Below are positions 54,247 through 64,000 of a DNA stretch of 64,000 nucleotides, one piece after another. The stretch is from Lentinus brumalis (taxonomy: Eukaryota > Basidiomycota > Agaricomycetes > Polyporales > Polyporaceae). Numbering within the stretch: the first letter of the stretch is position 1; every line of letters begins with the position of its first letter. A model generated the notes under the pieces. The model worked only from the letters and a program-made list of their open reading frames with translations. It did not search any database and had not been told where the DNA came from. The stretch is from assembly GCA_001792895.1 (NCBI GenBank), contig MARA01000050.1:1-64000 (forward strand), written 5' to 3'. The position numbers were made by a program, and so were the translations under genes.

Positions 54247-57200
54247 GCGCCGACAAGGCAATATGTCGGTGTGGCAAGGCTGCCTTATGGCGATGCCTTG
54301 GGTGCATCGGAAGTTTGCCAATATGTGCTCAGTGTCTCCGCGATTCTCATCGCTTACTCCCCTTCCATCGGGTTGAGTTCTGGGCGGGGACGTTCTGGAG
54401 AGCAGCATGGCTGCGTACCGTCGACGTGCAGGTCCATTTGGGTCATGGTGGCGCTCCTTGTTCATATCTCAGAGACGTCTCCAGCCACCCGCCCGGGAGC
54501 GAACGCACCACTACAACCGCGGCGACATCGACAAACACCGACCCCATACCCCAACGTTTTGCGGACCCCGGACGACCCATCATTCCCCTCCCGACCCACC
54601 TCCCACTTCCTCGTGTATCCCTTCAAACAAGGCCACGACTCCGTCGGACACAGAGCGCCCCGCAGCTGTCTCCATGGTTCTCGAATCAGACATGGGTAAG
54701 AGCTGTGGCTAGACCAAGGGAACTACCATTCACACTGTGTTCTAGCCGCAAGCCTCTACCACGAGCACACAAGGGGACACCGACCGCCCGAAGCGGGCGA
54801 AGCAGTCGCCCGAAGGCAATCCGCCCGACGGTCTGCGCCCGCTCGCACCGCGCGTTCGCCCGGAGGGAACCCCGGCCGAACTCGCAAGCGCACGAGTACC
54901 GCACTCGGGCACTCCTCGCCCGTTCAAGCGCACGGCAGCCGAGGCGGACCTAGACCAATTGGAGCAAGAAGAGAGCGCACACGAGCCATCGCCAGACCTG
55001 AGAACAGCAGACGATGAAGAGGAAGAAGTCGACGAAGTCGCGGAAGACGAAGACGACATTGTCGAACCCACCCGATTTGACGTTGAGGCTGATGACGCAT
55101 CTGACATGCCGCGGGTAGGGGAGGAGGTGCTCGAGCCCTTCCAGACGCGGAGCGCACCGGAGTATCGCAAGCCCCGGCATGGATCGACCCTGATGATGGT
55201 AATAGTTGATACGAGCGGTGTTCATGAGCTTCCAGTTGTGTTCTGCGGCTGCCCCAATGCGCCCACCCGCGACATTCAGCTGCTGCGCATGGGACTCTAC
55301 CCTGCGACGTCGCGCCGCCCACAGACAGCATTCACATTCCGGCTCCTCGACGACCACCTGCTCACGAATAAAGAATGCAAGATTCCTGCACTCTCGTATT
55401 ACAGCCGGCTTCGGCGGATAACCAGCGAGACCTTCCCCCACATGGTGCCGGTGAGTTCCATTCAGGTTAGTGCAACCACCCGACACCACTTACGTTCGAC
55501 GCCCTCAGGATCGTTACCGCGATCTTCTACGTGTCTCAAGACAGTGGAGGAATCTGCGAGCCCGTAGGCAGGCGGGAATTGGGTACCCCGGAGTCCCTGC
55601 ACCTGGCCCAGGCACATTTGCTATCAGATGCCCGGCATGCCCGTGGCCGGGCATCAACATGCGTCCAGGATGGGAGACTGACGCCGACAGGTGATATCCG
55701 GGCGGACACCAACGAACTAGCAGAGCGGTATTGATGGCTGCTTTTACAGGTGGGCTCACGCGGCATCGATAATCATGGACGGTAACTTCGGGGCTCAACA
55801 CATGAAGATGAAGAACCCCGAGGACGATGTTCGCTTTGCAGATGGGCACGGATACATGGTTACTGACGACCCGTACAAGGAGCACCTTACGACTGCCTGC
55901 AAGCCGAAGCGGCAGGTAATGTATTCCAGCATTGATACTCAAGGATCCTCACTGACGTGCATCCCTGCAGAAACTCGAATGCAACGAGCACCGTGCGGTC
56001 ATCGGTGCGGCATCCGGGCGAGCACCGCTCGAGGCCACCGGCATTGGTGCTGCCTGCTGCAGTCGGCACGGGTTCTTCTATCCCCACTGTGTCGTCGACT
56101 TTCAGAAGGGTGAACAGTGAGTCAGGGAGCAAGGCACCCAATCTCACCCGACTGACGCACGCTCTTGCAGGCAGAAGAACATGGACTACTGTCTATATCA
56201 AGTAACCGTCTTCTTGCACGGTATTCTGCTCCTTCTGGTCCTATACGATGTCTGGTGCTACTATTACAAACATCTCCTCTGGCGATTCGACCAAAGCCCG
56301 GCACTCTCGCTCCCTCCTAATCTCACAATCACTGGGGGCATCGGCCAGTTCCATGTCCATGCCCATCGCGCGGAGTGTTACCCTAGATTCTCACCCGTCT
56401 TTATCCCGGGTGCAGGGCAGCTGTTGATTGAGTTCATTGAGCCCTTGTGGATAGAGACCAACGAGGTCGCCGGGAGCACGCGCGGGATGTCCACGGCCCA
56501 TCGTCAAGAGTTTCTGGACGACCACATGAACGACTCTAATTGGTATAAGATGACACGCCTCGGTCAGTATGGCGATATATGATTTACACGCCCGCCTCTG
56601 AACCCTCGTTTAGCTGTGGCGCTCTCCCGAAAGTGGGTCACGGCATGCACCAAGGTTGGACCCGCTATAGACGCCTTCGACGACCTCACCAAGAATACAC
56701 CGCAGGACAAGGTCACTGTATGGACGCAGGCCGCTGAAAGTGCTGCCCTTGAACGGCACAACGACTACGACGTCATGGCTATCTATGACGTGCAGAGCGC
56801 GAAACGTATGTCGCACAATTTCATCCACCCGAACCATCTCTGATGCGGTTACTTGCTTGACCGACCGCAGTTCCAACGCTGCAGCAAATACAGCTGGAGC
56901 TCGTCCAAGCGGAGAACACACGGCACGGGGCGCAAATGGGCGTTGCTGCGTGGATTGTGTCCGGCCTCAAGCTCGAGGAGTCGAAGTAAGTGGTTCAGAC
57001 TAGTGCGAGGCGTTATCCGGCGTTGACGGAACCCCAGGCTCGGACTTGCTGCAAAGGCCCGGTCAGTGCTACCCTCGAGCCCCGTAGCCGACAGGCTCGC
57101 GCTAGAGCAAATGCGGAGCAAGCTGTTCAAGGATATCGAACGGTTCCACAAGCAGTCTCGGGCGTTTCTGACCGCAAACGCCCTGAGCGCATTCTTCAAC

Positions 57201-58146
57201 ATCACCAGGGACGCATCAACGCTCGGCTCTGAGTGGGATGAGCATATACTACCTCGCGAGGACAACCCAGATGGCGACGATGTTCCAGTCGTGCCGGAGC
57301 GAGCGAGACTCTTCCTCCCATCCACCCTTGGCGCTCGGGCCTGTCGGACCTCTGGGATAAGCAAGCTGCTCGAAGCTGAGCGGCAGTTGCGCGTCGGGCA
57401 GATGAACGATGCTCTACATGCCGTTCGGGTCGGTATCGGCTACAAGTCCTTTCTCTACCGGACGTCTGTGCGTACCGCCAACTCCCAGACGAAGAAACTC
57501 CGCAGCTTTGATGACGTCCAGACCGCTGATGCTGGAATTCTTTCGAACGCGCGGGTGTACGAGACGGCGCGCGCCTCGCTCCTGCAACTCTACGATCTGT
57601 CCGACCCCGAAGACGCTGAGGAGCTAGAGCGTACGACCGGCCGGTTTCGCCCGTTGCTACGTAGCGATTTAACGGTCAACACAGCGATCATCGAAAGTAC
57701 CACTCGTGGCCTCAGCAATCTGCACCTGCCGTGGTTTTGGTACCTAGATGGTGGGTCAACTGCTACCGACGGATCTTGGACCGACGAAAGTAAGAATGAG
57801 TTGTCGTTGTCTCGTGGGGCTTTCATATTTTGACCTTACTGCTGCAGTGTACAGGGTGGTATGGCTTCGAGGATACGCAAGAAAACTGCGATGGGAAGAG
57901 GAGGTGGTCCTCGTCTATCTAGAAATGCTCCGGATGGAAGAGGCTCTGGAGCGCACTACACAGGTCTGGGAGAACCGAGGAAGGGGCGATGTAGACGCAG
58001 GGTATGCGTCGTGGGCTGAACGGCAGGCGCACCTCTGGAGGTCTTTGCGCTCGCACGCAGCCGGACTATTCAAGCGCATGCGGGCTTCGCATCACCCTCA
58101 ATGCACATCTGCCATCATATCCCGCAACATCCCCGAGTTGTCTTAA
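54247..58146 (+). pseudogene. KDZ transposase copy 2, main body (severed)
   Basis: The rest of exon 2 (from 54247, with the GCGC duplicated) to exon 11, at offset 48720 from copy 1. All exon junctions and catalytic motifs are kept, and no further break was seen. It lacks its start codon and N-terminus unless transcription starts within the LTR; the LTR here is transcribed in the opposite direction. Confidence 0.92.
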
Positions 58147-58406
58147 GCACGCATACCCACCCGCTTTAAAGGGGTACAATATGTAACATATGCCACCCAA
58201 TATCACGCAGACCGTTTCGCTCTGTCGACAGAAAGCAGAGAACTGGCCGCGCGGCGTTGGCATCGGGCGAGCCAAGATTCGCCCGACTGGGCGGTACGGT
58301 CGGCCGAGATCGTCGCTGCCCGATGCATGTCAGCTGATATGGGCCGCTGCCGGAGGCCGCGCGTCACTTGAGCCTTCCGCTCTCTCTGTTTGCCTATTCC
58401 CAGATC

Positions 58407-59577
58407 ATGCACAAACCCGCTGCATTGGAACTGCGCTACACCGCCCACCGGATTGCAGAGGCTCTCCGGCACTACCCCGAAGATGCGGACGAGACGATGC
58501 AGGCTCGATGGGAGCATGGACTGGCGCGGGAGATGGTGAGTTACTCCCCCTACCCAACGGCTTCTGCGCCGACGATTGATCTATATACTAGTGGACCGTG
58601 ACGGGTGCCATGGGAATAATGGTCGTGCATTCCCTCAGCAGGCCGGATGAGGCCTCAACCGATGACATCCCGTCCCTTTTCCACCGCCTTCTCCCGCAGA
58701 TCGAATGGGATGGCATGAAGATCAACATCGATATGTCGACGCTCGACCGCGCTGCCATCATTGCCGCTTCAGACACATCGTATGAGTTCTCCGAAGGCTC
58801 CGAAGGGTGTTTCACTGGCTTTGAGTGGTGGACGTGGCCCTCCCTTTCCGGCGACACCCACGACTTTCCATACTGGTGGAGGTCGCCCACACGTTGCGTG
58901 GTGAGTCACAATTTACTTCAGGCGTTTTGCTGCGTTCTCGCTTGACATCAGCAACGGTGCTCCAGCGGCGGCCCATGCAAGTCTATGGCATGGATGCAAT
59001 CCCAGCGTGTACGCACGCTGAAGAGATAGCCGCCATCTGCCGCAACCAAATCGACTTCACGAACGACGAAATTGATCGAGAGAGAGTGACTCGGGCCCAT
59101 CTTGAGCAGGTCCTCGGTCACGGGCTGAACACGATCATGCAGGATGCAGGCACTCAGGACACCGGGTCACATATCACGGAGAAGTCCGTGCGCTTTGCGT
59201 CAATGCCAGAGGGCGACGAGAGTGTCAGGGGTGTCCGGACCCAGCCGGACGTCCAGCCGCAACGTTCAGGTGGTAGCTCAGTGGACGCGGATGATCATCG
59301 GTCATCAGGCGGATCTTCGGGCGAACAGTCGGACGAGCGGTCGGGCAAGGAGCAGTCAAGCAACACGAGGTCGGGCGGACGGTCGGGCGGACGGACGGGC
59401 GGACGGACGGGCGGACGGGCGGGCGGACGGGCGGGCGGACGGGCGGGCGGACGGGCGGGCGGACGGTCGGGCGAGACATTGGGCGAGACATCGGGCGGCG
59501 GACGTTCGGGTCATGCCCCCGGGAGAGGAGGGGCCCAGGGGCGGCGTGGCAAGCGCAAAGTTACGGGGCAGCCCTGA
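58407..59577 (+). CDS. Fourth KDZ-unit gene, copy 2 (349 aa as modelled)
   Basis: Exons 58407-58535, 58592-58900 and 58966-59577, same as copy 1 but with one more C near 59519. The frame then ends in a short basic tail (GRRGKRKVTGQP). That tail resembles a nuclear localisation signal and suggests copy 2 has the ancestral 3' end. An upstream exon is likely but not fixed. Confidence 0.5.
59371..59472 (+). repeat. 12-bp GC microsatellite, copy 2
   Basis: Same as 10651-10752, with the same unit number, so it has not changed length since the duplication. Confidence 0.85.
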
Positions 59578-59870
59578 AACCGTTCTTCTGTGCTGTACGT
59601 AGTATCAGTCAGTGAGTGTCCTGTTATTCCATATCAGATTGTGTTGTTGGACCCATTTGGAGTGAATATCTCTATTATGTGCTCTCATCATGCTCGCCCA
59701 ACTGTCATAGACATCAGAAATCTGCATGGTCAGCTCTGAAACCACAATGCTTGGTACAAGGTAGACATAGATATAGCCTACTTGCAGTAGATAGTACCAT
59801 CAAGGCTCAACTATATGGACCACTGGAGTAGGTTATACTAAGTACTCGCAAGTGTGGTCTGAAGAATGTA
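59578..59870. other. Non-coding, copy 2
   Basis: Counterpart of 10882-11149; nothing recognisable. Confidence 0.5.
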
Positions 59871-61996
59871 AGCAATACACTACTCAGGGGACGGTGACAT
59901 GGACCACCTCTCCATTATATACATAAGCCTGACATGAACAGGGAAACTGTATAGTCATTATTATGAAGGGAACAGGTTCGGCCACAATGTACAGAGCCAT
60001 GGCATGAACAGGCTATCACCTATGGCTATCAGTGTGACATGAACGGGATATGTGAGCAGGTCATTATAGTACCTCGAACAAGACATCACTCAGACGCTGT
60101 CTTGGTGTGGTGAACGGGGCCCTGATGTCGCCAAGAGACGTGATGTGAACGGACTATACCATATGCTCATTCTGGAGACAGGAACAAGCGAGGTGGCATG
60201 GCTTTTGGAGTGTCACGAACGGGACACACAGCATGGTCATTCCAGTGACATGAACAGGAACGGCAATATAGGCATCTGCCCATAATGATAAGTGCATTCC
60301 CGCTGCTCACACACACCATTACCTATTGTGGAGTTGCAACCTAGAGTTGAGCCAGGAAGTACCAACATTGTTGAAATCAGGACTTCCTGCTGATATGAGC
60401 CCTGCTACTAAGGGACATGGGGTGCATATATTGAGAGGGGCCTGTTATTATGCCACCAGCTAGGGAGAAGACGAACATGTACGCATGCAGTTTGTGCTCT
60501 GGTTGTGCGAACAAGATATTTATGTAGTCACTGTGATTAAGGGAACAGAGGCCTCCACATTGCCCACAGACATGGCATGTACGGGCCATGCTCTATAGTC
60601 ACGAGCATGACTCGAACAGGATATATTGCTTAATCATTGAAGTGACTCGAACAGAGCACCACCTAGAGGCAGCATCAGTGAGGGGAACGGTGCATGATAT
60701 ATAGCCATTCTAGTAACCTGAACACAGAGGTACCCAATATCTAGTATGGTGGAAGGAACGAGGCACACTGAGTTAGCACAAATGTAATATGATCAAGGCG
60801 TGGTATAGCTATTATAGTGAGTTGATCAGAAAGAGGCTGAATTCCCAGGTGTGTTGCCCGAACGGAGATACATGTGGTGGTCATTCAGGAGGATCGAACG
60901 GAGGTCCTACGATCAACACTGCAGTGATATGAACAGGAGATCACTTGGATTTTGCTGGAAGCCACCAGAGGCAAACAGTGTTGGTAAGGACATGAGCAGT
61001 AAATTCTAGGACTTTACTGAAAGTTGCCATCATTGAGATGTCTTCACAAGAGCCGTATGATAAGGACCCAAGCATCACTCATAGATGTGGAGTGAACAGT
61101 AGATATAATTCAGGACGACAGTGATCTGAACAAAGCATACATGATTATCCCATGGTGCTGCTCGGAACAAGAACCTCATTGTTGTCACTGCAGTTATGTG
61201 AACAGACCGTCACTTGTGCCATTACACTGATGTGAACGGAACACATCACATTCATGACAATTGTGATGTGAACAGAGCCCATCGCTGTAATCACTTATGT
61301 GCTGTGAACGGAACACATTGCTGTAAACACTATTGTAATGCGAACGGGTTTCCCAAGGATGCTCACGGAGGTGGAAGGATCAGCTCCGATCACATTGGGC
61401 AGATTGGTGATGTGAACGGGAACACCACCCGGAGGGGCATCTTTGCAGGATGCCTTCATCGAGAGCACAACATAACTCATAACAAGTGTGATCATCGCTG
61501 TAATCACTTATGTGCTGTGAACGGAACACATTGCTGTAAACACTATTGTAATGCGAACGGGTTTCCCAAGGATGCTCACGGAGGTGGAAGGATCAGCTCC
61601 GATCACATTGGGCAGATTGGTGATGTGAACGGGAACACCACCCGGAGGGGCATCTTTGCAGGATGCCTGCATTGAGAGCACACATAACAGTGGTCATCTC
61701 CGGGTACAAACACTAGGAATAGGAACAGATAACAGTTTGCACATGCATTACGTTGTGTGTTGCAGTACAGTACTCTGAACACCCCGTATATATGAGCACT
61801 ACAGTGCTGCGTACACATGACCAGAGGTCATCACTGGGGCCATGCGAACAGCTACCAAGAAGGATCCCCTGAATGTGACATGAACAGGTCATGAAATATG
61901 AGAACTACACTGATATGATCATCTACAACATTGTACCCATACCAGTGAGGTGAACATACACAATGTAGTTCACACTCTGGTGATGTGAACGGCCAA
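59871..61996 (+). repeat. GTGA-YR-TGAAC-RG motif array, copy 2
   Basis: Identical to the copy 1 array (offset 48721) as far as compared. Confidence 0.7.
61282..61671 (+). repeat. 213-bp tandem duplication, copy 2
   Basis: Same two units as 12561-12950. Confidence 0.85.
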
Positions 61997-62298
61997 GATA
62001 CTTACCTATGCCAGCAACAACAAGCAGGCCACAGCAGATTGAAAATAGCAAACAGCTAAGCCGTTCCAATCCTGAGACGTCCTTGCACCAGCTCACAAAG
62101 GCACAAATGATTCGTGTAGCTGTGTGTTGTCTTGACTGGTCCAGCCTCAATGATAAATACCTCCGAGTTCTATGCTCAAGTTATAAGAGATGATGGTACA
62201 CCACCCTAGCAGCGGGCTTGTGCATGCTCCTTTTCATATGGTCGCAGGAGGAGCATTACAAGATAACCAACTCTGATCCGGACTCAGGGCCGGAATCA
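61997..62298. other. Non-coding spacer, copy 2
   Basis: Counterpart of 13276-13577; nothing recognisable. Confidence 0.5.
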
Positions 62299-62792
62299 CA
62301 CAGTGCAGCACTCACCGGCCAAGGCTCGCTATTCTGGTAGGTGGGAGACTGGCTGGCTATAGGCTGGACAACCGCCAGCAAGCAAGCTCTGCTCGGATGT
62401 CTCTCAAGCTGGACACTTACCCCAAGTCCGAAGGCTGGGGCCAAGCTATTAGGATGACAATATCATTGCACCAACCTATTGGCCATCTAAAGGCTGAGCT
62501 CGATGACACTAGGTAGTTGCCGCCTACCACAGGTGGGCTGACCTACACAGTGCAGCACTCACCGGCCAAGGCTCGCTATTCTGGTAGGTGGGAGACTGGC
62601 TGGCTATAGGCTGGACAACTGCCAGCAAGCAAGCTCTGCTCGGATGTCTCTCAAGCTGGACACTTACCCCAAGTCCGAAGGCTGGGGCCAAGCTATTAGG
62701 ATGACAATATCATTGCACCAACCTATTGGCCATCTAAAGGCTGAGCTCGATGACACTAGGTAGTTGCTATCTACCACAGGTAGGCTGACCTA
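62299..62792 (+). repeat. 247-bp tandem repeat, copy 2
   Basis: Same as 13578-14071 with one base difference noticed (TATTAGGATG versus TATTATGATG in the second unit). Confidence 0.9.
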
Positions 62793-63160
62793 CACTGGTA
62801 TGATCCAGCTCTGTACAGGCAGGGGAGCGCAAGATGAACCTCACTAAAGAGTCCAGGAGGCACTCCCCATAGCCCAGTATATACCATGCTCATAGATGAT
62901 CCTACATCAGTAGCGCCCCAGGGGTGCCCTGCAGTCAAGGATCATGGATACCCATGTGTGGGATCTATGCCGTTCATGTCACCACCATATATATAGTAGA
63001 CTCTGTGTTCAGGCCACTAAGATGCTGTGATGTGGTATTCTTGTTCACTGTACATTTATGAGAGGATCAGGATGGCTGAACAGGTTTGTTTCAGTCACCT
63101 TGGAGGAGATTAGTCAGTCTGTATGGGATACTATCATGGGGTAGTATACTGAGTGGGTTG
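62793..63160. other. Right terminal segment of copy 2
   Basis: Same as 14072-14439, ending ...GAGTGGGTTG at the sharp boundary with the flanking gene. Confidence 0.6.
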
Positions 63161-64000
63161 GACGGGCTGCGCACGATTTCCGGGACAGATGCGCTGCCCG
63201 AGGCAGAGCCCGAGGATGCAGCGGCACTGTCCGTGCTCTACAGAGCCGCAGCAGAAGTCAGCAGAGTAAGCCCGAACGACCGTTAAGACACATACATCAA
63301 TGGCTGTGTGGCGAGCCCGCCCGCGGCCCTGTGATCCTCCCCGGCCCCGGCGTTGCGCGGCAGGTGGTCGCCCACCGGTGGTCATACGGGCACTGCGGGA
63401 CCGACGCCCGTAGCGCACCTGGAAAGAACATACAGCGTCAGTGAACGAACACCGCTGGTCGCTGGTCACGGCATACTGACAGGAGGGCCATTGGGGAGAG
63501 CACTGGGCTGGACCGCGGTGGGCGACCCCGTCGTATCAGTCACCAAAACGTCCTCGGTCTGCTCGACCACGGGCTGCGCGTGAAACAACGCGACGCCTGC
63601 GGGTTGGACGATCTGGGCGGGTGGGCGGTCTCCGAGCGGGCCCACCGAGTCTGCAACGGGGTCGGGAGAGACGGGAGGGGGGACGCCGGCCTGAGAGTCG
63701 GGATGGGTCACGACAAGAAGGGTTGAAGGAACTTGATCAACAGCCTGCTCCGTGTGGAGATGGTTAGGCAAGGGAGGACGTGCGGGGGAGACTGCCGAAG
63801 GACCCTCGTCAAGCCGACGATGGTTGCTGGACGGGGCCGCCGCAGAGGTGGTGTTGGACGCGCCCGTGCGCCCGCGTGTGCGCGACGCCACAGGTATCCA
63901 AACGTCCATAGGGGACCCGAGGGATGAGGATGTCGAGCACTCGTAATCATCGTCGTCGCGAAGTCCCGTGAGCTGCAGAGCAGGGAGGGAACGTGCTGCC
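63161..64000 (-). pseudogene. Host gene cut by the right end of copy 2; 5' end off window
   Basis: Minus-strand exons: 63481 to the window edge, 63296-63418 and 63161-63237. Introns 63419-63480 (GTCAGT...TTTCCAG) and 63238-63295 (GTATGT...CTGTAG) are well formed and keep the frame. The frame is open to 64000 (acidic DDDDYECSTSSS), so the start lies outside the window. The protein is Pro/Ser/Val-rich (VSPARPPLPNHL, QPAGVALFHAQP) with an Arg/Gly patch (QRRGRGGSQGRGRAR). No family was recognised. The last exon stops at 63161, where the transposon unit begins, so the 3' end of the gene has been displaced or lost. Confidence 0.6.

Larger units (their letters stand above)
20816..63160. repeat. Segmental duplication copy 2, with nested insertions
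   Basis: This matches 1-14439 in order and orientation, with two retrotransposons inserted at the places corresponding to 1935-1938 and 5527-5530 of copy 1. The insertions duplicate 4 bp each (CCGG, GCGC), so copy 1 shows the empty sites. Copy 2 ends at the same base as copy 1 and then runs into an exon of an unrelated gene. Confidence 0.95.

Overview
The window looks like nuclear DNA of an Agaricomycete-type basidiomycete. Genes are GC-rich and cut by many 43-66 bp GT-AG introns, often with a CTGAC/CTGAA/CTAAC branch site. The gene families (KDZ transposase, TET/JBP dioxygenase, Zn2Cys6 proteins, Ty3-type LTR retrotransposons) are those known to be expanded in that group. Nothing bacterial, no CRISPR array, and no rRNA or tRNA gene was seen. 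The species cannot be named from this sequence.

The organising feature is a near-identical duplication: copy 1 at 1-14439 and copy 2 at 20816-63160. Only about six single-base differences were noticed over 14.4 kb. Copy 1 is uninterrupted. Copy 2 is expanded to 42 kb by two almost identical minus-oriented Ty3-type retrotransposons (22753-35561 and 39159-54246). The second carries a further 2.27 kb inverted-repeat element (51234-53501) inside its right LTR. Each unit reads, left to right: an HMG-like accessory gene (minus), a divergent promoter, a TET/JBP 2-oxoglutarate/Fe(II) dioxygenase gene (plus), a KDZ transposase gene (plus), a fourth gene with a Gly/Arg repeat (plus), then about 3.5 kb of non-coding DNA with a degenerate GTGA-NN-TGAAC-RG motif array and two tandem repeats. 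This matches the KDZ transposons of basidiomycetes that carry TET/JBP and divergent HMG genes.

Between the copies (14440-20815) lie a short ORF, a 55-bp minisatellite (15112-15725), a minus-strand gene with SPDxAR repeats (16105-17150) and a divergent Zn2Cys6/coiled-coil gene (17563-20322). Position 1 is simply where the window was cut. Copy 2 homology therefore probably continues left of 20816, and some or all of this block may belong to the transposon unit. At 63161 copy 2 stops abruptly inside an exon of a minus-strand, spliced gene that runs off the right edge.

Both retrotransposons have LTRs of about 1055 bp, TG...CA ends, 4-bp target duplications (CCGG and GCGC), a primer site, gag-protease and pol frames joined by a canonical -1 frameshift heptamer, and a chromodomain-less GPY/F-type integrase end. 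Unusually, between pol and the 3' LTR they carry about 3.7 kb with two intron-containing genes in antisense, one encoding a Zn2Cys6-type cluster. That block is bounded on both sides by a copy of the polypurine tract plus a hairpin whose loop is conserved while its stem has changed in a compensatory way. Each retrotransposon has its own small frameshifts. The insertions split the HMG and KDZ genes of copy 2 but leave its TET/JBP gene whole, whereas copy 1 has whole HMG and KDZ genes and a one-base frameshift in TET/JBP.
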